Shown in pieces: positions 4,788 through 9,702 of a stretch of DNA of 10,937 nucleotides (its first letter is position 1; the number at the start of each line of letters is the position of its first letter). The stretch is from positions 263,500 to 274,436 of the forward strand of contig MU646840.1 in assembly GCA_026770585.1 (NCBI GenBank), in the 5' to 3' direction. The notes below the pieces were generated by a model. The model did no database searches and was not told the DNA's origin. It was given only the letters and a program-made list of their open reading frames with translations. This DNA comes from Baffinella frigidus. Its lineage: Eukaryota; Cryptophyceae; Cryptomonadales; Baffinellaceae. The translations under genes were made by a program, and so were the position numbers.

Positions 4788-4838
4788 GCAGAACGCGTCG
4801 GTCTTCCAGCAGCACCAGATCCCGTGGACCCAGCTTCC
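4788..4838 (+). repeat. 51-bp direct repeat copy 2
   Basis: Partner of 4356-4406. After it, cttcctccagggaacctcca and following bases resemble the opening of the 75-bp repeats at 4969 and 7285, so several fragments of one longer module appear to be chained here. Confidence 0.85.
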
Positions 4839-4875
4839 TCCAGGGAACCTCCAGGGCCTTTCTCCGCCCAAGGTC

Positions 4876-4972
4876 AGCCCTAAACCCTACACCTGCTAAG
4901 TTCAACCCTAACCCCGTGTAGGTCAACACGACACCCGAAACCCAAAACCCGAACCCCGAAACCCGAAACCCT
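4876..4972 (+). repeat. Telomere-like block (CCCTAAN to CCCGAAA)
   Basis: Degenerate at the left (aaccctacacctgctaag; aaccctaaccccgtgtagg) and regular CCCGAAA/CCCAAAA heptamers from about 4930. C-rich strand on +. Confidence 0.9.
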
Positions 4973-5043
4973 AAGCCAGCTCTCTCCGGGGGGTCTCCAG
5001 GGGCTGATCCCGCCCTAGGTGCCCCCCATCCTTCATGAGGGTT
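4969..5043 (+). repeat. 75-bp direct repeat copy 1 (partner 7285-7359)
   Basis: ccctaagccagc at the start and ccatccttcatgagggtt at the end. It matches 7285-7359 at 71 of 75 bases with no gap over a separation of 2316 bp. Shorter relatives (ctccgggggggct; gctttt.gccgaaat) recur near 5215-5280 and 5465-5550. Confidence 0.92.
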
Positions 5044-5059
5044 GCTTTTCGCCGAAATC

Positions 5060-5092
5060 CAAGCCCGAAACCCGAAACCCGAATCCAATGGG
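5060..5092 (+). repeat. CCCGAAA heptamer block
   Basis: Three to four CCCGAAA units flanked by tcgccgaaatccaag on the left and ccaatgggagcggcttcctc on the right. That arrangement (telomere-like block, then an aatgg.cg.agcttcc word) recurs near 5280-5330. Confidence 0.88.
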
Positions 5093-5168
5093 AGCGGCTT
5101 CCTCCGGGGGGCGGCCTGGGGGTGGGGAGCGAAGTTTGTCGGCAGTTATCGTCTGGAAGGCCGACACC

Positions 5169-5185
5169 TCCGATAAGTTATCGGA
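5169..5185. repeat. tccgataa-g-ttatcgga palindrome
   Basis: Perfect 8-bp arms around one G. The surrounding ctccgataagttatc...tgctcccagccga segment and the downstream ccctactccggggggg recur at 5351-5405, so this is part of a direct repeat in which the second copy (ttatctgc) has lost the symmetry. Confidence 0.88.
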
Positions 5186-5277
5186 TTTGCTCCCAGCCGA
5201 TAACCCAACCCTACTCCGGGGGGGCTCCTGATCGTTTATTAGGGTGCTTTTCGCCTGTATTAGGCTGCTTTGCACCG

Positions 5278-5311
5278 AAATACTAAGTCCGAAATCCGAA
5301 ACCGGAATCTA
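5278..5311 (+). repeat. Degenerate CCGAAA heptamer block
   Basis: gaaatactaagtccgaaatc and ccgaaaccggaatc are diverged heptamers, followed by aatggacgcagcttcc, the same junction as at 5090. Confidence 0.7.
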
Positions 5312-5350
5312 ATGGACGCAGCTTCCCTCTGGGGGCCGAAAAGTGCCGAT

Positions 5351-5405
5351 AACTCCGATAAGTTATCTGCTCCCAGCCGACAACCTAACCCTACTCCGGG
5401 GGGGC
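5351..5405 (+). repeat. Second copy of the 5167-5223 module
   Basis: ctccgataagttatctgctc, then cccagccgacaacc and taaccctactccggggggg match 5167-5223 with a small deletion (the atcggatt part is shortened). Confidence 0.85.
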
Positions 5406-5462
5406 AAACCCGAAACCCGATACCCGATACCCGATACCCGATAACCGATAACCGAAACCCTA
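5406..5462 (+). repeat. Heptamer block dominated by CCCGATA
   Basis: CCCGAAA units pass into about four CCCGATA units, then CCGATAA-type units and back to CCGAAA. It is a locally homogenised variant, seen only here. The minus-strand translation YRVSGIG is repeat-derived. Confidence 0.93.
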
Positions 5463-5464
5463 AG

Positions 5465-5548
5465 AAAGCTTGCTCTGGGGGGGCTCCGGGGGCGCTCCTC
5501 GCCCCAGGTCGACCGTGAACCCTCATACCTAATCAGGCTTGTTTTTAA
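5465..5548 (+). repeat. Diverged relative of the 75-bp repeat
   Basis: aagcttgctctgggggggct, then ccgggggcgctcctcgcccc and aaccctcatacctaatcagg resemble the layout of 4969-5060 (agct.tct..ggggg, ctcc.gggg, tgatcccgcccta, gagggttgctttt) but are strongly altered. Confidence 0.55.
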
Positions 5549-5620
5549 CCGAAACCCGAAACCCGGAACACGGAACACGTGAACACGGAATCTGGAACCT
5601 GGAACCCGGAACCTGGAACT
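5549..5620 (+). repeat. Heptamer block of CCYGGAA / CACGGAA variants
   Basis: After three CCCGAAA units, the sequence becomes ggaacacggaacacgtgaac, then acctggaacccggaacctgg, still on a 7-base period in most places. It is a further local variant of the telomere-like unit. Confidence 0.85.
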
Positions 5621-5621
5621 T

Positions 5622-5745
5622 AAACCATAAATGATAAACAATCAACAATAAACCATAAACCATAAACCATAAACCATAAACCATAAACCATAAACCATAA
5701 ACCATAAACCATAAACCATAAACCATAAACCCCAAACCCTGAACT
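5622..5745 (+). repeat. CCATAAA heptamer array
   Basis: About fifteen CCATAAA units, perfect from roughly 5646 to 5731, ending in CCCCAAA and CCCTGAA. The minus strand reads TTTATGG, a one-base variant of TTTAGGG. Since no frame of TTTATGG contains a stop, it gives the MVYGLWF repeat peptide, which should not be annotated as a gene. Confidence 0.97.
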
Positions 5746-5891
5746 AGGAGGATGCGGCGGCAGAGGAGGAAGAGGGCCCATCGGGGGGGGCAAAGCGAGT
5801 CTCTCTCTCTAATGATGGATTATCTCGACAGACGCCTTGACCCCTCCTCCGACCGTGCTTCTAGCTGCCACATGTACCGGGGGGGCACACA
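5746..5891. other. gga-rich module and unassigned sequence
   Basis: The opening aggaggatgcggcggcagag and gaggaagagggcccatcggg have relatives near 6384-6402, 6606-6640 and 6750-6790, in three of the four cases next to a CCATAAA-type or CCCTAAA-type block. The rest shows nothing I recognise. A 99-codon frame (5752-6051) crosses this module and the inverted repeat at 5892, and its homologous copy is frameshifted, so I do not call a gene. Confidence 0.5.
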
Positions 5892-6021
5892 GATTGATAA
5901 TGTATTGCCAAACAACCAGCGTCAGCGCCGCACATGCTCGACGCATTGTGCCATTTACTGTACCCCGTGTCGGCCGCTCATACCAGCATTTTCCGGATGG
6001 GTTCTAACGCAACCTCCTACA
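5892..6021 (+). repeat. 130-bp segment repeated inverted at 9935-10063
   Basis: gattgataatgtattgcc at the left and gtaccccgtgtcggccgctc in the middle recur in reverse complement at 9935-10063, roughly 85 percent identical by eye. One 2-base indel (ctcgacgca against ctacgca) shifts the reading frame, so coding is doubtful, although the frame after it (YCTPCRPLI.AFSGW) is retained in both. Boundaries are sharp. Confidence 0.88.
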
Positions 6022-6067
6022 TCGGGGGAGGCAAGAACCGCTGCCGAGTGAGGACAGGACACAATTT

Positions 6068-6106
6068 ACGATTTTAACCACTTTCAACGATTTTGAACAA
6101 CTTTCA
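6068..6106 (+). repeat. 19/20-bp tandem duplication
   Basis: acgattttaaccactttca is followed directly by acgattttgaacaactttca. Two units only. Confidence 0.9.
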
Positions 6107-6255
6107 CCTGGATCCTTAAGGAACTGGACTTTCAAAACGAAACGCCAGGTCCGGAATCCGGACTTGGCCTTAAAAAACGTGCATAGTTCGCCCGACAGCG
6201 GAAGCGTGACACACGTTGCATTCGTACCCGGAAACTCGTTTTGAATGAGGGATTC
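6107..6255. other. Unassigned sequence with a ccggaatccgg palindrome
   Basis: 6149-6163 is gtccgga, a, tccggac; allowing one mismatch the symmetry extends to 6145-6167. Otherwise no repeat or coding signal is visible. Confidence 0.5.
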
Positions 6256-6288
6256 TCAACCTTCGATTCTGACGTGTGGCCTGGCGTG
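6256..6288 (+). repeat. 33-bp direct repeat copy 1 (partner 6344-6376)
   Basis: tcaaccttcgattctgacgt and the following gtgg.ctggcgtg match 6344-6376 at 27 of 33 positions. Both end in ctggcgtg, the word that also ends the modules at 2921 and 9387. Confidence 0.8.
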
Positions 6289-6343
6289 GCCACGGAGGGC
6301 TCTTGGGGGGTTATTCAAAAGTCAATTTGCAAGGGAAAACGTC

Positions 6344-6376
6344 TCAACCCTAAATTCTGATGTGTGATCTGGCGTG
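6344..6376 (+). repeat. 33-bp direct repeat copy 2
   Basis: Partner of 6256-6288, 88 bp downstream. Confidence 0.8.
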
Positions 6377-6417
6377 CACAGGCGGATGCGGAGGAGGAGG
6401 AGGCTGGCACAGCCGGA

Positions 6418-6600
6418 TGCCATAAACCATAAGCCATAAACCATAATCCATAAACCATTAACCATAAACCATAAACCATAAACCATAAACAATAAACAAT
6501 AAACAATAAACAATAAACAATAAACAATAAGCCATAAACCATAAACCATAAACCATAAACCATAAGCCATAAACCATAAACACCAAACCCTAAACCCTGA
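6418..6600 (+). repeat. CCATAAA / CAATAAA / CCCTAAA heptamer array
   Basis: Three zones on one 7-base period: CCATAAA (6418-6487), CAATAAA (about six units, 6488-6530), CCATAAA again (6531-6580), then CACCAAA and CCCTAAA (6581-6600). The CAATAAA patch inside the CCATAAA array looks like local spread of a single point variant. The minus-strand 162-codon frame (6322-6810) is a stop-free translation of this array plus flanks. Confidence 0.97.
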
Positions 6601-6603
6601 ACC

Positions 6604-6800
6604 AGTCGGATGCGGATGCGGATGCGGAGGCAGGCCCATTGGGGGAGTTACACACGCAAGCGTGAAGCACGAACACCACACAATAACTTTCATGTGTTTG
6701 ACCAGAGTCGCATCCAAACAAGTCCACCTCCAACCTTGCCTTTCGTCATTCAGGATGCGGCGGAGGAGGAGGAAGGGCCATTGGGGGAGGTACACGCGCG
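6604..6800 (+). repeat. Two copies of a gga/cccattggggga module
   Basis: cggatgcggatgcggatgcgg at about 6607-6627, then caggcccattgggggagtta and gcgtgaagcacgaacac (to about 6677), recurs as ggatgcggcggaggaggagg (6753-), then gggccattgggggaggtaca and the gcgtgaagcacgaacag that opens the next repeat. The two are about 145 bp apart. Confidence 0.8.
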
Positions 6801-6923
6801 CGTGAAGCACGAACAGCGAGTGCGCCTTCCGGGAGGCGAAGAGGTTCCGCCCTTTCCCCGAACCTAAATCGTGCTCAATGCATCACACTTTTTTGTGCTA
6901 TGTTAAGGGTTGAATGTGCTATC
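6801..6923 (+). repeat. 123-bp direct repeat copy 1 (partner 7066-7188)
   Basis: cgtgaagcacgaacagcgag at the start and gggttgaatgtgctatc at the end. It matches 7066-7188 with no gaps and about 10 differences. A third, shorter and more diverged copy is at 7361-7473 (gcttccgggaggcgaagagg; ctttccccgaatcta; tatcacactgtttcg). No frame is conserved across the three. Confidence 0.92.
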
Positions 6924-7065
6924 GAGTGCGCCTTTCGGGTGGAGAGGAGGTCCCGCCCGTCCCAAAATAGCATTGAACGCATCTTCGCGTGCTGCTGAGC
7001 ACGGCGTTTCCGTGTCAGCCGGGGGGGGTGAGCCTTGCAGCGTCGGGGGAGGCTGACCTTTGAAG

Positions 7066-7188
7066 CGTGAAGCACGAACAGCGAGTGCGGCTGCCGGGAG
7101 GCGGAGAGGTTCCGCCCTTTCCCCGAACCTAAAGTGTACTCAATGTATCACACTGTTTGGTGCTATGTTGAGGGTTGAATGTGCTATC
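7066..7188 (+). repeat. 123-bp direct repeat copy 2
   Basis: Exactly 265 bp from copy 1. The end gtgctatcttagcctc (7181-7196) is the exact inverse of gaggctaagatagcac at 9191-9206, which opens the 21-bp tandem repeat there. Confidence 0.92.
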
Positions 7189-7284
7189 TTAGCCTCGGTA
7201 TAGCTTTACCGTGACTTACCACCCACCCTTAAGATAGCGCTTGCGGGAGAGGCGCGAGCGTGAAGCACTCACACGCGGTTCGTG

Positions 7285-7359
7285 CCCTAAGCCAGCTTCC
7301 TCTGGGGGGCCTCCAGGGGCTGATCCCGCCCTAGGTGCCCCCCATCCTTCATGAGGGTT
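7285..7359 (+). repeat. 75-bp direct repeat copy 2
   Basis: Partner of 4969-5043 (71 of 75 identical). It is inserted between repeats of the 6801/7066 family and carries a single telomere-like ccctaag at its left edge, so it seems to have moved together with a piece of heptamer repeat. Confidence 0.92.
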
Positions 7360-7360
7360 A

Positions 7361-7473
7361 CAGCGTGTGCGGCTTCCGGGAGGCGAAGAGGTGCAACTCT
7401 TTCCCCGAATCTAACGCGGAAGCATGTTTCATTTATCACACTGTTTCGAGGGTGTCGTTGGGGGTGGAATTTA
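7361..7473 (+). repeat. Diverged third copy of the 123-bp repeat
   Basis: cagcgtgtgcggcttccggg onward aligns with 6815-6900 and 7080-7165, with substitutions and small indels in the second half. Confidence 0.75.
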
Positions 7474-7480
7474 GGGGGCA

Positions 7481-7653
7481 ACGTGACCAAATTGCACGCA
7501 AATCTTTAAAGTCAATTGCCTCAAGGCACGTTGGCTTTTGATGAAAGGTTCGTAGTTGTACCAGCACTGTCAAAGTGTGCTATGTTTATTATTTGGGTTG
7601 CTAACTTCTCTGCACACCGATCTGCAGATGGTTCTGAGGAGTTGGATGAAGGG
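7481..7653 (+). repeat. Unit D copy 1, with splice-acceptor-like end
   Basis: gcaaatctttaaagtcaatt to ggatgaaggg (7498-7653) matches 7946-8101 without gaps and about 13 differences in 156. The extended left part (7481-7554) matches 8976-9050 in inverted orientation. Near the 3' end is ttgctaac, a pyrimidine-containing stretch and ctgcag|atgg, arranged like a branch point, 3' splice site and exon start. The following codons read MVLRSWMKG. Whether it is transcribed is unknown. Confidence 0.85.
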
Positions 7654-7706
7654 CACAATTGGTCACACTAGGAATAGTAAAGCATGTGTGTAGTACATTA
7701 CGTTGA
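7653..7706 (+). mobile_element. Truncated family A element (solo right arm and loop)
   Basis: gcacaattggtcacacta is followed by ggaatagtaaagcatgtgtg and tagtacattacgttgac. It aligns with the loop and right inner arm of the palindromic elements at 2283-2424 and 3544-3660. Most of the left arm is missing, and the break coincides with the end of unit D. Confidence 0.7.
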
Positions 7707-7856
7707 CCCGAACGTGAACGTTGGAGTATCCATATTGGAGTATGCAGAGAGGATGGATGCTGAGGAGACACGGCTGGAGAAAAATCGCAGAATCGAAGAA
7801 TCGAAAAATTGTTCACAAAAATCACATGAAGTGAATGAATGTTGCGGATGTGCGTG
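7707..7856. other. Unassigned AT-richer stretch
   Basis: An open frame on each strand spans this part (61 codons +, 104 and 76 codons minus). The plus peptide (DAEETRLEKNRRIEESKNCS region) is charged and helix-like, but nothing identifies it. gatggatgctgaggagac at 7752-7769 may be a distant copy of the cagatggtgctgaagag motif. Confidence 0.35.
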
Positions 7857-7933
7857 CAGATGGTGCTGAAGAGTTTGATGAAGCCTTCGGTGGTTTGTAC
7901 CAGCACCGTCAACATTTGCCAGGTTCATTATTT
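7857..7933 (+). repeat. Partial unit D with cagATGGTGCTGAAGAG
   Basis: cagatggtgctgaagagttt and gatgaagccttcggtggttt are followed by gtaccagcaccgtcaac and ttcattattt, which align with the middle of unit D (7552-7594, 8000-8042). Unit D is therefore itself built on a period of roughly 105-115 bp in which xttTGATGAAggTTCG alternates with GTACCAGCAC. Confidence 0.75.
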
Positions 7934-7945
7934 ATGCGGCCAACT

Positions 7946-8101
7946 GCAAATCTTTAAAGTCAATTGTCTCAAGGCAAGTTGACTTTTGATGATAGGTTCG
8001 TAGATGTACCAGCACTGTCAAAGTGTGCTTTGTTTATTATTTGGGTTGCTAACTTCTCTGCATACCGCTGTGCAGATGGTGCTCAAGAGTTTGATGAAGG
8101 G
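7946..8101 (+). repeat. Unit D copy 2
   Basis: Partner of 7498-7653 at an exact offset of 448 bp. The acceptor-like ttgctaacttctctgcatac and tgtgcag|atgg are retained. The next codons read MVLKSLMKG. Confidence 0.9.
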
Positions 8102-8108
8102 TAGTGTA

Positions 8109-8129
8109 GCGACGCTCCTTCTCTTTCGC
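8109..8129 (-). repeat. Inverted fragment of the coiled-coil-like module
   Basis: The reverse complement reads gcgaaagagaaggagcgtcg, matching 8230-8250, 8421-8441 and 8881-8901. Three direct and one inverted copy thus lie within 800 bp. Confidence 0.75.
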
Positions 8130-8193
8130 TCTACCAGTGGAGCCTTGCAGTACAGGGGTCCCTCGCTCATAAGAAATCCTGAACCCTGAACAG

Positions 8194-8367
8194 ATGGTGC
8201 TGAAGAGTCTGATGAAGCCTTCGGTGGTTTCCGCGAAAGAGAAGGAACGCCGCCTCCATCAGCAGGAGAGGCAGCATCAGGATTTGGTACTGCCGCCTAT
8301 CCACACAGCGGACTTCGACGGGATTTTGACTAACCCTCAAGCGATCAGACCTGGGACCCTACGGTAG
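8194..8367 (+). CDS. Small exon-like frame, 57 codons, unrecognised
   Basis: From the ATG at 8194 the frame reads MVLKSLMKPSVV, then SAKEKERRLHQQERQHQDLV and LPPIHTADFDGILTNPQAI, ending in a stop after the family B segment begins. The middle part is a basic, glutamine-rich helix of coiled-coil type. A second frame over the same bases is also open (DGAEESDEAFGGFREREGTP), so frame choice is uncertain. The open frame crosses three different repeat modules, which argues against a real gene; if anything it is a fossil exon. Confidence 0.15.
   Translation: MVLKSLMKPSVVSAKEKERRLHQQERQHQDLVLPPIHTADFDGILTNPQAIRPGTLR
8225..8297 (+). repeat. 70-bp coiled-coil-like module, copy 1
   Basis: ggtttccgcgaaagagaagg at the start and caggatttggtactgccgcc at the end. 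It recurs at 8415-8484 and 8875-8946. Some differences between copies fall at third positions (gaa/gag) but several change the residue, so there is no clear sign of selection. Confidence 0.9.
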
Positions 8368-8413
8368 GCAACCCGTGGGGACATAGGGGGGGTTCCTACG
8401 GATAAGGTAACGG
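8301..8413 (-). mobile_element. Family B element, copy 2, truncated and inverted
   Basis: ccacacagcggacttcgacg opens the segment, and cggataaggtaacgg closes it at 8399-8413. The reverse complement aligns with 4648-4759. The part corresponding to 4648-4703 has one substitution and one 1-base indel, while the end part has about 12 differences in 64. The other terminal repeat is absent: the sequence switches at 8414 into the 70-bp module. Confidence 0.85.
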
Positions 8414-8414
8414 A

Positions 8415-8484
8415 AAGGTTTCCGCGAAAGAGAAGGAGCGCTGCCTCGGCCAGCAGAAGAGGATCAGGATTTGGCACTGGCGCC
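8415..8484 (+). repeat. 70-bp coiled-coil-like module, copy 2
   Basis: aggtttccgcgaaagagaag onward, with a short deletion (agaagaggatcaggattt). It leads directly into a telomere-like block. Confidence 0.9.
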
Positions 8485-8517
8485 AACCCCGAAACCCTAA
8501 ACCCTAAACCCTAAACT
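8485..8517 (+). repeat. Short CCCTAAA block
   Basis: CCCCGAAA, then three CCCTAAA units and ctaaactaagg. C-rich strand on +. It joins copy 2 of the 70-bp module to the 30-bp repeats. Confidence 0.93.
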
Positions 8518-8608
8518 AAGGAGACCCTTTCCAACAGTCATTGATTGAAACGTTCCTTTTCAACAGATCTTGATTCAAAATGTCTTTTCCAATAGTCCTG
8601 GATGGGTG
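8518..8608 (+). repeat. About 30-bp tandem repeat (tttccaacagtc), three units
   Basis: ccctttccaacagtcattga, ccttttcaacagatcttgat and tcttttccaatagtcctgga start successive units about 30 bases apart. Two more units, introduced by the same aggagacccc, lie at 9091-9150. Confidence 0.85.
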
Positions 8609-8644
8609 TCTCCGTAGTTTGGTGCAGAGAACCGCGACGTGTGG

Positions 8645-8716
8645 CCGTTGGAATGCCGGCACAGGGACAGTCACTGTTCGAGTGCCGTCACTGTCCCTGT
8701 GCCGGGACTCCAACGG
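8645..8716. repeat. 27-bp-arm hairpin
   Basis: ccgttggaatgccggcacag plus ggacagt (8645-8671) pairs with actgtccctgtgccgggact plus ccaacgg (8690-8716), with two mismatches and an 18-base loop. The inner 16 base pairs are perfect. A transcript would form a stable stem-loop of the size of a small-RNA precursor, but nothing else supports that. Confidence 0.92.
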
Positions 8717-8876
8717 GACCCTGTGCTGTCCCGGCATAGGGACAGCGACTGTTCGAGTGCCGTCCCGCCAATGGTGTCCCGGATCATGACAGTTCCAACT
8801 TTATCCCGGCACAGGGAGAATGCATGTTGAGATGTTGTCCCGGTAGAGGGACAACGACTGTCCAAATGTTGTCCCG
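8656..8876 (+). repeat. gtcccgg...agggaca repeat array
   Basis: ggcacagggacagtcactgt plus tcgagtgccgtc (8658-8689) recurs at 8732-8763. Related units begin near 8803 and 8838 (cccggcacagggagaatgca; cccggtagagggacaacgac), each ending in g.tgtcccgg. Each unit has agggaca and tgtccc on either side, so every unit is also partly self-complementary. The hairpin at 8645-8716 is its left part. Confidence 0.85.
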
Positions 8877-8948
8877 GTTCCCGCGAAAGAGAAGGAGCGC
8901 CGCCTCTGGCAGCAGAAGAGGCAGGATGAGGATTTGGTACTGCCGTCT
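8875..8948 (+). repeat. 70-bp coiled-coil-like module, copy 3
   Basis: ggttcccgcgaaagagaagg and aggatttggtactgccgtct. The frame reads VPAKEKERRLWQQKRQDEDL and stays open to a stop after 9119, through an inverted unit D. It is followed by aaggagaccccacacggtgg, which merges the 30-bp repeat start with a diverged family B end (ccacacggtggactacga). Confidence 0.9.
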
Positions 8949-8975
8949 AAGGAGACCCCACACGGTGGACTACGA

Positions 8976-9050
8976 ACCTTTCATCAAAAGTCAACTTGTC
9001 TGAAGACAATTAACTTGACGGATTTTTCTGGTGCAAATTGGTCACGTATC
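8976..9050 (-). repeat. Inverted partial unit D
   Basis: The reverse complement aligns with 7481-7554 (acgtgaccaa.ttgcac; gttgacttttgatgaaagg). The acceptor-like half of unit D is not present here. Confidence 0.8.
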
Positions 9051-9090
9051 ACCCTGGAATCCAGAGTCAACGAAACCCTCGTAGCCCTCA

Positions 9091-9150
9091 GGAGACCCCT
9101 TCCAATAGTCTGTGATTGAACAGTTCCTGTCCAACAGTCCTGGATGAGGA
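9091..9150 (+). repeat. Two more units of the 30-bp repeat
   Basis: aggagaccccttccaatagt, then gttcctgtccaacagtcctg, matching 8520-8608 in unit sequence. Confidence 0.8.
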
Positions 9151-9190
9151 CGTGGTGCACCCGCCTGCTCTTTTCCGGTAAAGTTGTGTT

Positions 9191-9261
9191 GAGGCTAAGA
9201 TAGCACTTTCCATCCTTATGATAGCATTTTTCACCTGTAAGATAGCAATTTTCACCTGTAA
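9191..9261 (+). repeat. 21-bp tandem repeat (gatagca..tttcacctgtaa)
   Basis: gatagc at 9199, 9220 and 9241 marks three units, the last two nearly identical. A broken fourth unit (gacagaaaac) follows. The lead-in gaggctaagatagcac is an exact inverse of 7181-7196. Confidence 0.92.
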
Positions 9262-9297
9262 GACAGAAAACGCATCCCCCCACTCGGCAGAGGGCAG

Positions 9298-9425
9298 ACC
9301 ACGCCAGAGGGCTCGAAACATCCACGTTTGACATCTTTCAGGAGAAATTCCCTGAATACTTAAGTCAACAACGCCAGATCTGGCGTGGATAAGGCGTCGG
9401 TTTCCCTCGAGCCCTCTGGCGTGGT
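9298..9425. repeat. 19-bp perfect inverted repeat enclosing a 16-bp palindrome
   Basis: accacgccagagggctcga (9298-9316) and tcgagccctctggcgtggt (9407-9425) are exact reverse complements. Between them acgccagatctggcgt (9371-9386) is a perfect palindrome sharing the same cgccag / ctggcg word. The right half, 9387-9424, is the inverse of 2921-2958. The 128-bp unit could be a small inverted-repeat element. Confidence 0.85.
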
Positions 9426-9590
9426 AGTTTCCTGCGTGTCAATCCTACGTGCCACCTTTGTGCGTCTTCCTTCCTACGCACTCCTTGTTTTTCTCATGGA
9501 TTTTGGACCCATAACGGGAATTAGGGAATTAAGTCGTCCACTCATAACCTGTGCTCTCGACGCAGAAAACAATGGCAACTAATTCAGTGC
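9426..9590. other. Unassigned, with cataacctgtgctctcgac motif
   Basis: No coding signal is visible. The motif cataacctgtgctctcgacg at 9543-9562 recurs near 9903-9922 and, altered, near 10066-10088. Confidence 0.45.
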
Positions 9591-9677
9591 CGCAATCGTT
9601 AACTTTCGCCATTGTTCCATTAAGTTGACGATTTAATTCCGCCATCGTCAACGTTCGCCATTGTTCCATTATTTCCC
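9591..9677 (+). repeat. 49-bp tandem repeat, about 1.8 units
   Basis: cgcaatcgttaactttcgcc (9591) and cgccatcgtcaacgttcgcc (9640) start two units that both continue attgttccatta. Confidence 0.9.
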
Positions 9678-9702
9678 CCATATCCAACCGATCTGAGCAC
9701 CA

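Noticed and set aside
4196-5641. Several minus-strand frames giving GFRVSGFG-type peptides
   Set aside because: They are translated CCCGAAA, CCCCAAA and CCCGATA heptamers.
6322-6810. 162-codon minus-strand open frame with MVYGLWF repeats
   Set aside because: It is the translation of the stop-free TTTATGG/TTTATTG array plus flanks. There is no domain, and the repeat period explains the whole open length.
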